Part shown: positions 25,573 through 39,188 of the stretch, in pieces
How positions within the stretch are numbered: the stretch's first letter is position 1
Layout: every line of letters begins with the position of its first letter
Origin: Prunella strophiata
Lineage: Eukaryota; Chordata; Aves; Passeriformes; Prunellidae
Direction: 5' to 3'
Length of the DNA: 64,000 bases
NCBI GenBank assembly: GCA_036583965.1
Contig: JAZBQD010000015.1
Span: 73,329,830 to 73,393,829 of the forward strand
Position numbers and translations under genes: made by a program
The notes under the pieces: generated by a model
What the model saw: only the letters and a program-made list of their open reading frames with translations
Told to the model about the DNA's origin: nothing
Database searches by the model: none

Positions 25573-26854
25573 GTAGGTCTTGTTTCACTTTGTCTAAATG
25601 CCTTTGTATTCTGTCAGCCTGATTGCACTGACAGGTGAGTTTTGACTACTAATTCCCATGGTTTTTTTTGTACAACAAGTGGATAGTTGCATAGGATTGA
25701 CTGAATGACACCAAGTTCTGTGTATTATCAGGACTTGGGTATTGGCTATTATGGATAACAATTATATGTTAACATATATAATTTACAATTATATGGAAGT
25801 TAGTTCTACTTATTTTTTTCCCAATTTTAAATTATTTACTTTAAGTCATTTATGATGAAAAAGATTTTTAATATAGCCAGCTATTCCAAGTTTGTGCTGG
25901 AAGCTGACATTCACATTCTAGGTAAAATTCTGGACTTGAAGTGTCAAAAAGGCTTGTTGTTGTAACATGCAAAAAATTAATAGTGTTATTCTGTAAAATT
26001 TTGGGGTTTAAATCCTCAGTGATACTTAATTGACTTAATAGTGTTTCTTTAAATCCTGAGAGTAGTATAATAAGGAATTATAAAAATTACAGATGAGATT
26101 ACTTTCTGATAATAACACTGTTCTTGAATTAAATTGTTATTAGCTGCTATTCTTTATTATTATGACAATATTTGTAAAAGTTAGTAGCTATATACAGGCA
26201 TTAGTATCTCTGACACAGCTTTGTATTTTGAAAGTAAAACAACAAATAATTCCTTGGTTGATGGATTTTTAATAAACATAAATGTTGGCTTTGGACATCA
26301 ATTAACAGAGACATTAGTAATTTATCCTTTAAGAACTCATCTTCATAAAAAAGTAAAGATGGCCAGTATTTGCTGATCATGGTTGTTCATTCCAGTGTAA
26401 TCGTGTCCACAAATCACAACTTCTGAATGGGGTTTTTAGCTAGATAGCCATAAATCTGGTTAAACAAATCTTTTTCATCAGAATTAGTTGCACTTTAAGC
26501 TAAATTTCTTGTACTTTTCTGTTTCAAGAAGATACTGGATATGAGCAGTTGGGAGTGAAATAACTGATTTTCATCATTTACAGTAGTTGAAAAGGTACTT
26601 CAGGCAGATGGTGGGGAGACTGAGCAATCTTGATAACTGAACTTTCTGTGACATCTGGTGACTGTCTTCATGTAATTCAAGAAAATAACTTAAATACTTA
26701 AGCAGTAAATTATGTAAAATCTTCAAAACTTTATTACTTAATTTTTTTTATCTAAAAAGAAGTATACATTGAAAGAGAGGCTGTTATCCAGATTGTCAAC
26801 ACTGAGATGTGACAAAGGATGTAGAAAGGCCTGAAAAATATTAGCCGATAAAAA

Positions 26855-27060
26855 AGTAAAAAGCAGAGGGAATGGTGTGAATGGTCAGCAAGGGCACAGA
26901 GAACAGAAGACTCCATTCATTACGCCATTGTATAAATCCTTGAGGCTCTCCTTGAAGATTGCAACATAAGTAGTGGCTTGTAAGGAGGGTCCAGTGCTGG
27001 TACTTGCATGAGCAGTCAGTGAAGGGCCAACTCAGAATATGCTGTGATTCTGTGATGAGG
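26855..27060 (+). mobile_element. Old CR1 LINE fragment
   Basis: The segment 'cacagagaacagaag', then 'ttacgccattgtataaatcc' and 'ccttgaagattgcaac' resembles the CR1/L3-type sequence of sauropsids that precedes the 3' region. It ends with 'ctgtgattctgtgatga', like a CR1 tail. It is highly diverged, with a large deletion between the two parts. Confidence 0.55.
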
Positions 27061-29757
27061 CATAGCCCACAAATGAACCACATCTTAAACTGAAAAGGCT
27101 TGTAAGGAATCTTCAGAAACTGAAATTACCACAGTAGTTTGATTCTCAGGGAAAAATGTGGGTTCTCTCAGTAGTCTGGTGCCAACAAGTACGGATTGGA
27201 TGCTGGAACTTCCTCCTCTAGTTTGAATTCAGTTTAAGTAGGACCTACTTAGGCAGTCTAAGCCAAGGGGTCTCCTGAGGTAATTTGCCAGGTGCATAAT
27301 TCAAGTTTCAGGCCTGTAGGCCAGGCTTTAGGTAGTTTATTTCCTGGGGGAAAGTGTTCATTAAATGCTGCAGTCTTACTGTACTGCTCCTACTCTGTGC
27401 TTTTAATATCTTGGGAGTCCTAAAATGCTTGTAGGAAATTTTCATTTTCTCCTCTGTCCTAAATCATGGCTCTCAGTGTGGAGGAGTTAGCTCTCAGACT
27501 GCTTTGTTCTTTGAAGTTGGCAAATAACCCATCATCAGACTCAAGTCATTGTGCAGTCACCACCAGGTTCTTCAGCAAGATGCTGGGTTTTCCTTCTCTG
27601 TGTTAGACTCATCAACCTTTGGAACTCCTGCATTTAGGATGAAGTAGTCACAGATTTGAAAACAGCAAAGTGGACAGCTTTACATATTTTTAAAACTTCC
27701 AGTATCAGGAATGTGTTATCCAAATCATGAATGTGGATTGTGAGTACACCAAAAGTTTTCAGAATGAACCAGTTGCCTTGAGAATGTTGATTGACTTATT
27801 ATTCAGCACATGCCTTACCTGCTGGTTGGAGAAATTTCTTTCATCCTGTTTATGCCTGTGGTTTCTTTACATGCTTTGCAAGACAGACATTAAATTAAGG
27901 GAGCGAGAGATCCTCTTGACAGTTTGAAGCTGCAGCCTTGTGTGCTAATGCACATCTTTATCAAGCACATGAAATTTCAAGCTAGATCTGTACAGAGGTG
28001 CAGCCCTTGCTTGCTGTCTTCCTAAGCCCTTCCCTTGGTATCCAGTAATTGCCTCTGTCAGAGATTGAGTTGTCCTTTGGTTTATCTCTGCAATGACTGT
28101 TAATTACTGAAATGTTGCATGTGGAAGTATAGCTCCTTATGTTGCTTTAACTTAACTTTACAGAAATTGGGTATTTTTGGCACTGCATTATGAATCACAG
28201 TGACTTTTGGTCACTGTTCCCTTTCATAACACAACTTTTCATACCAGGATTTCAGTGCAGATCAATCTATAGGTCAATGACCATTGACATCCATACCAGA
28301 TAGATTAATCTAATAGCTGCAGCAGATGTCTTAGAGATTGTAGCTCCCTCAGCTTTGAAAATTTATCTGGGGGAAAAAAGTGATCTCAAATTAAAAGGTT
28401 CTTTTTTCTTGCAAAACAAAAGCAAAACAACTTTAACAGATCATCCTAATTTTTCTGAGAAATGGTAGTTTTTCATTTGAATAATCATTAACACCATTCA
28501 ATGCATTACTCTGATTTGAGTTATTAGTTAAATTTATATCTGAGACAGTTCTGGAATGGTTTATGTAGAGCTCGAAAACAACTTTCTTTCTAAAATACTT
28601 TAGTTTTTGTTTGCACATTCTCTCTTTGTTCAAATGTTAAAAAATTCAATTAATATTGATTGAGAAGCTAACATGAAAACATCTTTTTATTATTGTCAGT
28701 AAAGTTAAATGTGGTGGTTTTATTTTTTTTTTTTTTTTTCATTTCAGAATAAGCTAAGTGTGGCTCTCTTCCACTGTTTATAGTTAGTTTGCACATAGTG
28801 GCAAGCAACCAAGAGCATTGTAAGTGAATCTGTAACTGTCCCTTAGCATGAGTCTGTGATTTCCTCCTCCTCCCTCTGCTGGATTAATGAAATAACTCAG
28901 TTCATGGAAGTGTTAAGTGAGTGACAGAGCTGAGTTGGAGGAGAGAATTGGTTGTGTTGAGCTGGTACTTCACTTTGTTACTTCTACCTTAGAAAGCTCA
29001 TTGGGTTTTTAATTCTGTCTTGCATGTTCTGGTATACTGGGAAACTGTTTCTAGTGGAGCTTTCCAAATCAACAGAAACATCATGGTGATACCTGAGTAC
29101 ACCGAGAATCATGTGCTGATCTTTTGAAGCAATTCGTAAGGAAAGTAGTGCATGAAATAATGAAAATAGTAGATAAGAAGTGAATTACAGAAAATCTGAA
29201 ATTTGAAATGTGAAGATGTACAACAGTCTTAAACTGAATGGAATTCTGAGTTTGACTTTAGGTAGCAGAAATGTGCTGGGAGATCTAGTTCCCAGTTAGT
29301 TTGTATATTAACATCTAAAAAAAGGGGTTTTATTTTCATTTTTATTTATTTTAATTTTATTTAATTTATTCTAATTTGAGTGCCACTGGCACTCAGTTGT
29401 CTGTGTAGCCCTTCTACATGTTAGTAAAAGTATGATTTTATGTTTAACAGTTAATAAGCTTACCAAGTAGATTATAGTCAGCCTTTCACCTAAGGCACAG
29501 AGCTGACTGATTCTGATATGAAGCTATAAAGCAGACTTGGAATATGTTCTGCTTTTCTAGGCATGAAAGGTCAAAATTGAGCATAAAGATAATGTTTCTG
29601 GTAGAGTGATACGGCTGACACTTGTATGATCAAAGTTTTGATGCCTGAAAAACTCTCCTGATAGCTTGCAAGCCAGAAATTAGTAAAACATGCTGATAGG
29701 AGGTGTTTTTGAGGGTTTTTTGTTTTGGTTTTTTGTTTTTTTGGGGTTTTTTTTTGA

Positions 29758-29781
29758 GGGGGTGGGGGGACATGGGAGGGG
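29758..29781 (+). other. G-quadruplex motif
   Basis: Four G runs of 5, 6, 3 and 4 bases are separated by loops of 1, 4 and 1 bases, which fits the G3+N1-7 rule. It lies on the sense strand, so it would also occur in the pre-mRNA. The surroundings are T-rich. Confidence 0.75.
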
Positions 29782-30204
29782 CATTAGTCATTTTCATTGT
29801 TGTTTGGGGGGGATGTTTTGATTTGGTTTGACTTGGGGTTTTTTTCACCAAAAATACATTTATTTGATCATAATGGGTGTCTTCTCTGTCCATTTTGGAC
29901 AAATGTGCTGCTTCTTGCTTGATCTGCCTGCCTCAGGACAGGTTACAATCACTAGTTTCAGCCTCCACTAATGAAGGGCGGGCCATGAACGCTTGCTACT
30001 TGCTAGCAGCAACATGATTTCACTGTGTGACTCCCATGTGGCTTTTGAAGGCGGTTCCAGTGTAAAATGGGACTTTTTTTGAGAGGGTATTTCCACATTT
30101 TAACTATCCGAAGATCAGAAATGCAGATATTTCCATCTTCTGAATGCTATGTTGGCAGCAAGTAAGTGGAGATCAGAAAAGTGAACATATGTGAAGTAGG
30201 TAAT

Positions 30205-30224
30205 GGGGGGGTAGGGGGGGAGGG
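30205..30224 (+). other. G-quadruplex motif
   Basis: G7-TA-G7-A-G3 on the sense strand. The two G7 runs can each supply two triplets, so a four-run quadruplex is possible. It lies 424 bases downstream of the motif at 29758-29781. Confidence 0.7.
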
Positions 30225-32799
30225 ATGGATAATAACGTGGGAAAGACTGGTGCAAATGAGCACATTGAATCTGCAAAAGATCAGGTTTACTTCTATAAGC
30301 AGCATATACTACATATTTTACAGCTATGAGCAATGATTTTGTTAAAATGAAGCTGTCTTTCCATAGTATTTTTTTCTGTCGTATATTCTTTTGGGAGTTA
30401 GAAAAGTAAGCGTTTTTCTAGATCCTGTGTTGGGTATAAGGATGGTTTTGCTGAGACTGCAGTACAAATTAATTGCATCATTAAAGCAACTTGCTGTAGT
30501 GGAGGATGATACTATTCACCCTTTCACTGAAAAGTGTTGAGCCTCTTAGACTCCTATGTTACTTAAGTACCAGACTGAATTCCATTTGCTTTCAGTATTG
30601 GTAGAAGAGTCCTTAGTGGCTCAGTATGATGATTTCTGTAACTCTTCTTCCAGGAAGAGGAAGAAAATGTGTGAGTTGCTAAAAGGCTAATGTCAGTGCC
30701 AACTTGGTATTGTCCTTTGATTGAAGTGGTATGCAAAGCACTTACTGATGGGAAGAGTCTTACTTGATTCTGCCTCTACATGCTGTAAAATTCCCAAGAG
30801 TGCTTCCTCAGTTTTGTTAAGAATCAAGGTATGAAGACTGAACATTGAGATGTGTATTCATACTGATTTCACTTAGAGGCAGTAGTGTTTCTCTAGTTGA
30901 GTGGTTTATGTCATGATCTGTGTACTGGATTTCTATGACAATTTCTTCCCTTGAGAAGTTATTCAGCATTATTTGGAGCAAAAATCATTCTCCCTGGGCT
31001 GCTTTCTGCATTTCATCCCATGCTTTTTGGGACTGATTTTGCTGTTGATTTCATTTGTTAGCTTGTAACTGTTAGTAGTCTCCAGAGTCCAGTCTAATTA
31101 TTTCATCCAAACATATCTTTTCATCTCTTTTTATAACGGGAAAAGCATTCTCCTGAAACTGGTCAAAAGTATTGGCAATAATAACTGAGGCCATGTTTAG
31201 CTCCTCACTCTCCTTTCTCTGATCGATACTTTACTGTGAAAGAAGAAAATGAAAACTTGCGTTGACCTAAAACAATGATATTCTTTTGGCAATACTTACT
31301 GGCAAAACAAATACTGCAGAAGTTAAGTATGGAGATTTAATGAAGTGTTGGTGATTTGAAGTGGCTGTATTTTGTGGTATTAGGGAATTGTTTGTTGTTT
31401 TGAAGATGTCCGGTAGGAGAGAGCTTGCAAACGGAAAAATATTTGCATGGTCGAGATAAATGAGAAAACCATGTTTTCGTTCTTCTGCTAAAGGAAGCAT
31501 GAATGTTATTCATGGGAACAGTGTGTGGGATTACATGTGTACTGAATGGGATCGGGAGTGGTGTTGCAGGAATGGCTCTCAAATCTGTGTGGAAGAAAAA
31601 AAAAAAGTCTCTCTTTAGTTATACTCAGTTATACTTTCAGTAAAAGAAAACTGGGGAGAAAACCTCACCCAGCTTTAGGAATCAGAGTAAAGGACATTAG
31701 CAGATAAGAAGAGGGACAGTAGAGGCTTGTGAAAGTTATTTTCAAAACCAACTAAAATATTCATGTTTTAAAGAAAAAAAGAACGCTGAAGGTGAACATT
31801 AGGTAAGGTATTCTGCACCACTACATAAGTGCTGTCTAGATATGGTTAGCTGACTTAAGAAAATTGCTTATGTGATGTTGTTTTTAATTCTGAATGTCAA
31901 TCTTGAACCTTTTGAGTATCTTCCAAAAAATTGAATACCATATGCATACTGAACTAATGGATTAAGTTATGGCTAGGAAGTATTAGTTTGAAGAGAGATT
32001 AGATGTTTTTGTTCATTCACTTATCAGAAATTTGGTATGTGTGCAGCAATCTTTTGTGTTAACTGACAGGAGCTAATTACATGTACAGTTTATACTATTT
32101 ATAAAGCTGTCAGCCCAGTCATTGTGGTAGAAGCATTAAGGTCCTTAAAATGTCTTTTGTTCTTTTTCAGCTATAAAATTTACAATAAACAATTATGTCT
32201 GATGTTTTGAGGTGATAGATGCTTCTTAAGAACTGGAGCATATTCCTTCATATGCTCTGAATACAGACATTTATCTCATAATGATTTCAACTAATTTTTC
32301 TTGTGTTAGTTGAAGTTAGTTACTACTGAATCTTCTTGACTTATTAATATGTAGAAGGTGAAGTGAGTTCTCATCTGAAGTAGAACTTCACTCTGTTATT
32401 CACCAGCAATGTGCAAGCTTCATTAGTGTTACCTTGCAGAAAAATGTCAGCTGAAGGCATAAACAGATTAAAGACCCTCACAAGGGGTCTTGCCACTTAG
32501 ATCAGATTACTGTCAAATTGATGAATGTGGAGAAATAGGGTTTCCCTTGGTAGGCTTCAAAATACAGATATAATCTTGAATCATACTATTTTGCTAGTTT
32601 GAGCTAATTACTGCCTTGAGAAAAGTTAAATGAGATGTAATTAATGTCCTTCAATGGCAACATTGTGTTTTAATCCAGCAGTTCAGTTCTTTTAAGGCAG
32701 TGCTTTTACAGCTTCTCAATTGCTTGAGTAATTGTCTTTGTTGTAACATTCAATACATCCACTCAGGGTTTCTGTGTGTCTCTCTCTTCTGTACCACAG

Positions 32800-32922
32800 G
32801 TGTTGGATTGGATTGAAAACCATGGAGAAGCTTTTCTTAGCAAACACACTGGAGTGGGAAAGTCCCTGCATCGGGCCAGAGCTTTGCAGAAACGCCATGA
32901 AGACTTCGAGGAGGTTGCGCAG
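32800..32922 (+). CDS. TRIO: TRIO exon, spectrin repeat
   Basis: 123 nt, 41 codons, phase 0 both sides (segment residues 501-541). It encodes VLDWIENHGEAFLSKHTGVG, then LHRARALQKRHEDFEEVAQ. It is the counterpart of the exon at 9587-9709: same length, 13 of 41 identical residues without gaps, including D-W-I, F-L, T, G, S and LQ-x-x-H-x-x-F. Acceptor 'taccacag', donor 'gtaaaa'. This stretch is near identical in TRIO and kalirin, so on its own it would not separate the paralogues. Confidence 0.95.
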
Positions 32923-33170
32923 GTAAAAGCAGCCACATGAAAGACTGTACACTTGTCACAGAAATAAATGAAAAATTCCTGCTTTTGCACTTAAGGGCTG
33001 TGCAGAGGGAGCTCCACTACAAAACATTCCATTCCAGGAAGGGACTGATTTGTTTCTGTTGCATGTTTTTATTTCATTTCTCCTTTATGCTCTAGCTTTG
33101 AGATGAAAAAGACAAAATACCACAGTGCTAGAGGGTGTGAACCTTAAAGTACAATAGAGCTGATATGGCA

Positions 33171-33206
33171 TTATTATTGTTGTTGTTGTTGTTGTTGTTA
33201 TTATTT
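33171..33206. repeat. (TTG)n/(TTA)n microsatellite
   Basis: Perfect TTG trinucleotide core flanked on each side by TTA units. Confidence 0.9.
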
Positions 33207-34841
33207 CAAAAACACACTTTCAAATACTGATTTATGGAAGAATGAAAGCTCTCCTTTCAAAGTAGCTTAGTTCCATGGGATTCTAGGATTTAAACTTTCA
33301 TGCATCCTGTAAGAGAGGATAGAGATGAATTCCAAGTCCTGCTTTCTGACTTTAAGCTTGGGGAGCTCCCAGATTCTCACTGCAGTCTCATGGAGAGGAA
33401 GGGGGACTCCTAAGAAACCAGGTGAGCCAGCAAACTGGCCAACCTCGCTTGAGTTTTTTTCTTTAAATACAATTGAGTTTGTGTATGTCCTTCTCTTCTG
33501 AATCACCCCTTGTTTAGCCTTAAGTGATGATACAACTTCAGAACACGTTTTTCTTTGGAAAAAAAATCAAAACAAATGAGATACAAAGGAATGCAGGGAA
33601 GTTAACAAGGAGCTGGTGTAGCTGTTAGCCTCTAAAAGGGGATGTGAGGTGAATAAAAACCCTGTGGTGGAAGCTGAAGGCTGGAATCCTTCCCATTAGT
33701 AACATGCACTGTCTGTCCAGTCTTAATGATTGGTAAGAGAAAACATCTCCCAAGATTAATGAAGAAAAATCTCCGAAGGAGAGGTTGATATAGGGGTGCT
33801 TCAGTAAAACAGAAGACTGTTATTAGATAATTGTGACTTTGTATGCAGGAGCTTGGCAGTGACACCTACTATGAGGGATGTGTCAGAAGTGTTGTTTACA
33901 GTTTGCCAGTCTAGTGGAAGATTAAACTCTTGATAAAATTTTGTTGTAAATAAAGTCTTAGAGCACTCCAGTGGCTAAGGACTTGAAATAGCATCAGAAA
34001 ACTTCCTCAATATTGATTTTCTGTAAAATTTTCAAAAATAATAGGTATTGTTACTTTTGTATAAATACATGCTGGATTTTCTATATGCATATCTATTACT
34101 TAATTTTTAGTAAAAAGTAGTATTTTCCATGTGGAAATACTTTTCTGGGTCAGACAAGCAGGAGTCTATTTCTGTAAGATACTTAACAAAGCCTGAATGA
34201 TCTCATACTTAATACTGTATTATTTGGGCAAAGAAGAAGAAAATGTTTGAGTAGCCAAAAGGGGATGAAGTGCATAGAAATGTTACCAGGATGTTAATAA
34301 ACAACTTGTTAATTTGCATTATACTTTAAAGCAGAAAATTGTAGAGCAAATATTTACTAAAAAGTTCCTAAAACTGAATGTTACTGGAGTTTGAAATTAT
34401 CTCTTCAGGGAATGGGTGTAAGTTCTATTTTTGGAGATACTGAAAACTTAGATTGGTCAAATAACTTAAATATACTACAGGGGACTATCTTCCACTGACA
34501 GAAGGATGGACAAAATGATCTAATAAGTATTTTTTTTCATCTCTAACTCTTGTATGTGTAGTGAGTTACTGCCAAGAGAGGCACACCCTCTGAGTTGTTC
34601 CTCTTACTTGCTGTAAAACTGAATATAAGCAGCCCAAAAAGCATTCCTGTTGTTGCTGTTACAAGGAAGATTATGTTCAAGTATAAAACAGTGCTCTGCA
34701 GTCCTTGTTAAAGCAACAGTAACTTTTGGCTGACTTATTTTCTGCCTACATTTCTGGTTGGTCCAGGTCTTTGTTGTCTTTCTGATTTGGGGCTTTTTTT
34801 GTTGTTGTTCTCTTTCTGTTATGATTTTGTGGGTTTTTTTT

Positions 34842-34842
<1 letters not shown>

Positions 34843-34886
<44 letters not shown>
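34843..34886. repeat. Poly-T tract, 44 bases
   Basis: Uninterrupted T run preceded by T-rich interrupted sequence from about 34794. No retroposed gene body is recognisable at its ends. Its length should be treated as uncertain, because homopolymers sequence poorly. Confidence 0.85.
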
Positions 34887-34890
<4 letters not shown>

Positions 34891-37800
34891 GGACTCTGGG
34901 CATTATTAGGGGTTTTCAGTCAGTTCCAGTCAGAAGTTGAAAGTAATGTTAAATGAAGTGTCACTGGCTTGGCAATGTTCTGGCAAATCCAGGGAGCCAG
35001 CAGTTGACATGTTCCTGGTCAAAGGCTGACTCCTGATTTTGAGGGGAGTGAAAATTATTTCTTCTTTCTTCCTTTCTACTTCTTCCCACATTCTTTTTTT
35101 AATGTGAATGAGGTGCCATTTCCTCAACAGCATCGAAAGAGATGTTAAAATAAGTTGTCTGTTGAATAGAGTAGATGTTCCAGTCAATGGGCTGTGGTCT
35201 CACAAATTAGTCACTTCTAAATTCATGTGAACTGAAGTTTTGTTTCTCTTTATTTAGCATTTTTTTATTACCACTACAAAAGCTAGATAGTCAAAAGTCA
35301 GCTAATAATCCTCCCTAAATTCTGATTACAAATTAATTCTACACATTATATACTTTGACTTGCACCCACTATTGTAAAATTGTGTTGCTCTTTACATGTG
35401 AAACCTGTCCAGTTCAATTTCTACTTACCCATCTTTTTCTTTCTTTTTTGACCTTTTCTTCATGTTCATCTTTATGTCCATGAGACCATTTAGTTAAAGT
35501 GTCAAGTGTCCAAATTTTGATATAATTTATTCACTTATGGGCATGAATTTTCAGCTTACAAGCACTGGATACAAGTCAATATTGTAGTTGTACTTCTCCA
35601 TGCATTTTTGTCTGAAATTCTAAATCAGCCTTTTGTGTTTCAAATGTGATCCTGTGTGTGCTTTCTGACAGTAGTCTATGCTCAAAAAACACAAATGGTG
35701 TATGGTGACAATTAATTAGTGGGATTTTTTCCACAGGTAAGTTTTATTGGCACAAGAGATGCCCAAGAAAGATTATTGCAGACCTTGTCTGAATACACCT
35801 TTCATTTCCCTACCAACACCTGTTCTCTCCTCCTTTAGGGTTATAAAAATGAGTTATCAATTTGGACTGGTTCTGGACTTTACCCATGAAATGGTTGCAA
35901 TACATCAGATTAAAGGTCCATGTCTTACACTAGCTTGTGGCTATCACCAGATGCATAAAGAAAAAGGCCTGTATGCTTAAAAAGTTACCTTTAACTCTCC
36001 CAGTTATCTGAGCCTGTTTGATGTTGGAACTGAAGGATGCATCCGAACCAATATTTAATAGTCACTTTCCTTAATTAGGCTACTTTTTGAACCCCTTTAT
36101 GATCTTGGAATGTATGCCAGACCCTGTGGCAATGAGTTATGCAATTTAATTGCTCCTTACATGAAAAGTACTTTGCTTTTTCATTTTAAGTGTATTGCCT
36201 GATGCTTAAATGTGATAGTGTTCACTGTACTTAATGAGTCATCTATCTTATTTTCTATACCTTTAATGATTTGTATACCTCTGCTGGTATCTGGCCATCC
36301 ATGTGTCACTCTTCCCTTTCCCCAGACCACAGTAAACTCCAGATTGTTTGAAGTGCAGTCCATATCTCCACTTCTGTTTCTGTTTTTATTGTCAGTAGTA
36401 GTCATTTCAGCACTAGTGGCTGAAGTTTAATCTTTGGGTTTTCTGTGATGTGTCACTTCATATGCTTTCTAAAAATAAGGTGTTTGTTCTTTGTGAAGAA
36501 TATTGAGAAAACATTATTTAACAGAAAGATGGGAAAAATTTTGTGGAATTTGTTGTTGGGAGAAGGTGGTAAATTCCATTATGGAGAATTTTTCATCATT
36601 TTGGAGAAGAATGCCTGTTAAAGACTTGCACCTTTGGGCACAGAAGGATGGACTGCAGGTAGTCTTGAAGTTCTTACACGGCTCCTTCTTTTCCCAGGGA
36701 TCTGGGGAGAGTGTGCTAGCGAAGATACCCTGAGGAAGTTTGTCACCCTGAAGGCTCATTTCCTTTCCTTCAATTTAGGAAATTGGCATTAACACCATTA
36801 AGGAAAAACTCTTGTTCTTTTTGCTTAACTTTCAACTGGAGGCTGCCCCTCAGGATGAGCATTTTCAAAATCTTCACATTACTGCTTTTTTCCCTCCGAG
36901 CATTGTTTAAAAGTGAGCAGAGAGCTGGGAAAGTAGGTAATACTGAACACCTAGTTGATGTGAATTCTATCCAAAGGGCAGTTTATATTATACTCCAGCT
37001 CTACTTGGAAGTGAAATTTGAGCAATAAGGCATGTGTCTGCTGCTAGGTTTGAGAATTGCAACCCCTTTTGAAGCAGCATCCAGGCTGTGATCTTTTCTA
37101 AATACAGGCAGCTCACCATCCCCTTTACAGAAAGAGAAGTCAGATGTGCCTGGGCCTGTGTAATGCGGAAGATACTCCTGGAATTCGTAAACAATGCTTC
37201 ACATGTGAGATAAAGTTTTCATTAAAATGGGAAACTTCTGTTTCAGCCATCTGCAGCTGGGTGTGGTGCTCTGGACTGATGAAGTAGTTGTTGTTTGAGG
37301 AGTGCCTTGAGGCTCTCTGGCCTTGCCCCCTGAACACATGTGAGCTGCAGCCAGGGAAGGCAGAACACCCAAGTGTTCACAGCTCGGAGTGTGTTCAGGG
37401 CCAGCGTGGCCTGGGACAGTGGTCTGGGGCATGGAGTAGCCTGCTCCCCACTGAATAGGATAAGCTCGTGTTTGTCTCTGCAGGCTTTCCCAGGGAAACC
37501 AGGAAGGAGTTCTCAATCTCTCCGTGCAATTAAAAAGCTGAAAGTTAAGGAAAGGCTGAGAGTTACATAGTCAAAGTCAAAGGAACAGCATGGATTTAAT
37601 TCCTTGCATAAATAGATCATAATAAATTAAGGGGGAGCTCCCTCCAAATATGTGAAAGCATCACTGAGTCATGTAATCTGTCCTGGGCTTGTCTGGTAAT
37701 TCACCTGATACCCTGGGGGAGAGCTCTTATTTCCTGCCCTTTAGTTCAGTTTTGGGGCTGGACTTGGATTTCATTTTTTGTGGAAATTATAATGTTAATT

Positions 37801-38996
37801 AGAGGTGTGATACTATATTTATGGCAAAGAAAAACACATTTGCATAGGCTTAATTTATCTTAGCAAGGATTGTTTTTACCTGATGTAATTGAGGTTGGGA
37901 GAACATAGAATGGCAGAAAGGAGAAGAAAAAGTTGTAGTTTATATTGTCAAGAATGCTTTCTTCTTTTTTTAGTCTGTGGTGCCAACCTATCAGAAGACC
38001 TAATGGTGTGACATGAGCAAAACTTCTTTAGACTCGGCTTCAGTTTTTTACTTGAGTGGTTAACATCCTTTTAACCTTCCTTGATGAGAGTTTTGAGAAC
38101 CATTCTAAAACATGAAAACACATTGTTAGGCTCAAAAAGAGCACCCAAAGTATAACACAAGTTTGGACTCGGTCCTGTTTTGAATTAACAAGATACTGAG
38201 GCAGGCTGCAAATGCAGAGCTTTAAGGGTTGTAGAACACCTGTCTCTTCTCTGCACCATAGCACTCCTAGCACATCAGAGACCAGACTTTCTCCATTGTT
38301 CTCTGTTTAGCCTCAAGTCTCTTATAGGCCTTCTGATTGCATTTGTTAATCCTAGGATGTACTGGGGACACTGTTCCATTAGGACACTCAGCCGTAGCTC
38401 ACTTCTAAATCTTCCTATGCTGCTGCTTTTTCACAAATGATGGTACCCTTGATGCATGAATTTTGGATGCCTGACTTTTTTAAGGATGGAGAGAAATATT
38501 CTCTTTCTGTGCTTGGTCACTTTCCTCCTTCCTGCTGGATGTGTGGACTTGATGTTAAGTGTCTCTACCAGCAGTTAGAAAATTTCTTCAGCTCTTGTAG
38601 TACACATTTGAAAAGTCTTCTCTCCCTGACTGCAGTGATTTTTCCAGTTTTGAAGTTGGCCAGTTTGCATGTAGTGAGTTAGGCTGATCTAATTTAGACT
38701 GATCTTTATTCTAGATGTGTATATAAAATACTAATTCCAAGTTTTGTGTTGAGGAGACATTTGAGTAGACATAAATAAAGAGCTAAGGAATTTATTCACA
38801 GTTAAATGAAAAATTATATAGAAATGTAACAAAATCTTAAGTAAGATTATATTGTGCTGCCTTTAAGAAAAGAAGAAAGACAAGTACATTCCAAGGGCCT
38901 TTTTGCAATTTTGTTTTTATTAGTGGAGTGGTTTTAAAATGTACTGACTGACTTTTCTCCCATTTAATCCTGTGAACCTAACTTATTTCTCTCCAG

Positions 38997-39188
38997 AACA
39001 CATACACAAATGCAGACAAGCTCCTAGAAGCAGCAGAGCAGCTTGCTCAGACTGGGGAGTGTGACCCGGAGGAAATTTATCAAGCTGCCCATCAGCTCGA
39101 AGACCGGATACAGGATTTTGTCAGGCGTGTGGAGCAGCGCAAGATCCTGCTGGACATGTCTGTGTCCTTTCACACTCATGTTAAAGAG
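38997..39188 (+). CDS. TRIO: TRIO exon, spectrin repeat
   Basis: 192 nt, 64 codons, phase 0 both sides (segment residues 542-605). It encodes NTYTNADKLLEAAEQLAQTG, then CDPEEIYQAAHQLEDRI, VRRVEQRK and LLDMSVSFHTHVKE. It is the counterpart of the exon at 17713-17904, sharing N-x-Y-x-N at the start, QLE in the middle and LLDMS-x-x-FH near the end. Acceptor 'ctctccag', donor 'gaggtaaaa'. Confidence 0.95.

Larger units (their letters stand above)
25573..32799 (+). other. TRIO intron, 7227 nt
   Basis: Phase 0 intron. It contains an old CR1 fragment at 26855-27060, a T17 run at 28723-28739, a palindrome at 29377-29395, a G/T-rich stretch at 29700-29850 and two G-quadruplex motifs (29758-29781, 30205-30224). 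No conserved frame is recognised. Confidence 0.85.
32923..38996 (+). other. TRIO intron, 6074 nt
   Basis: Phase 0 intron with a (TTG/TTA)n tract at 33171-33206 and a 44-base T run at 34843-34886. No transposon or conserved frame recognised. Confidence 0.85.

Noticed and set aside
27235..27251. 8-bp-arm palindrome taagtagg-a-cctactta
   Set aside because: Within chance expectation, with no supporting context.
29377..29395. Palindrome with 9-bp arms and 1-nt centre
   Set aside because: An inverted repeat of this size is expected about once by chance in 64 kb when several loop sizes are allowed.
34604..34903. Lysine-run protein on the minus strand
   Set aside because: Product of translating the 44-base T run.
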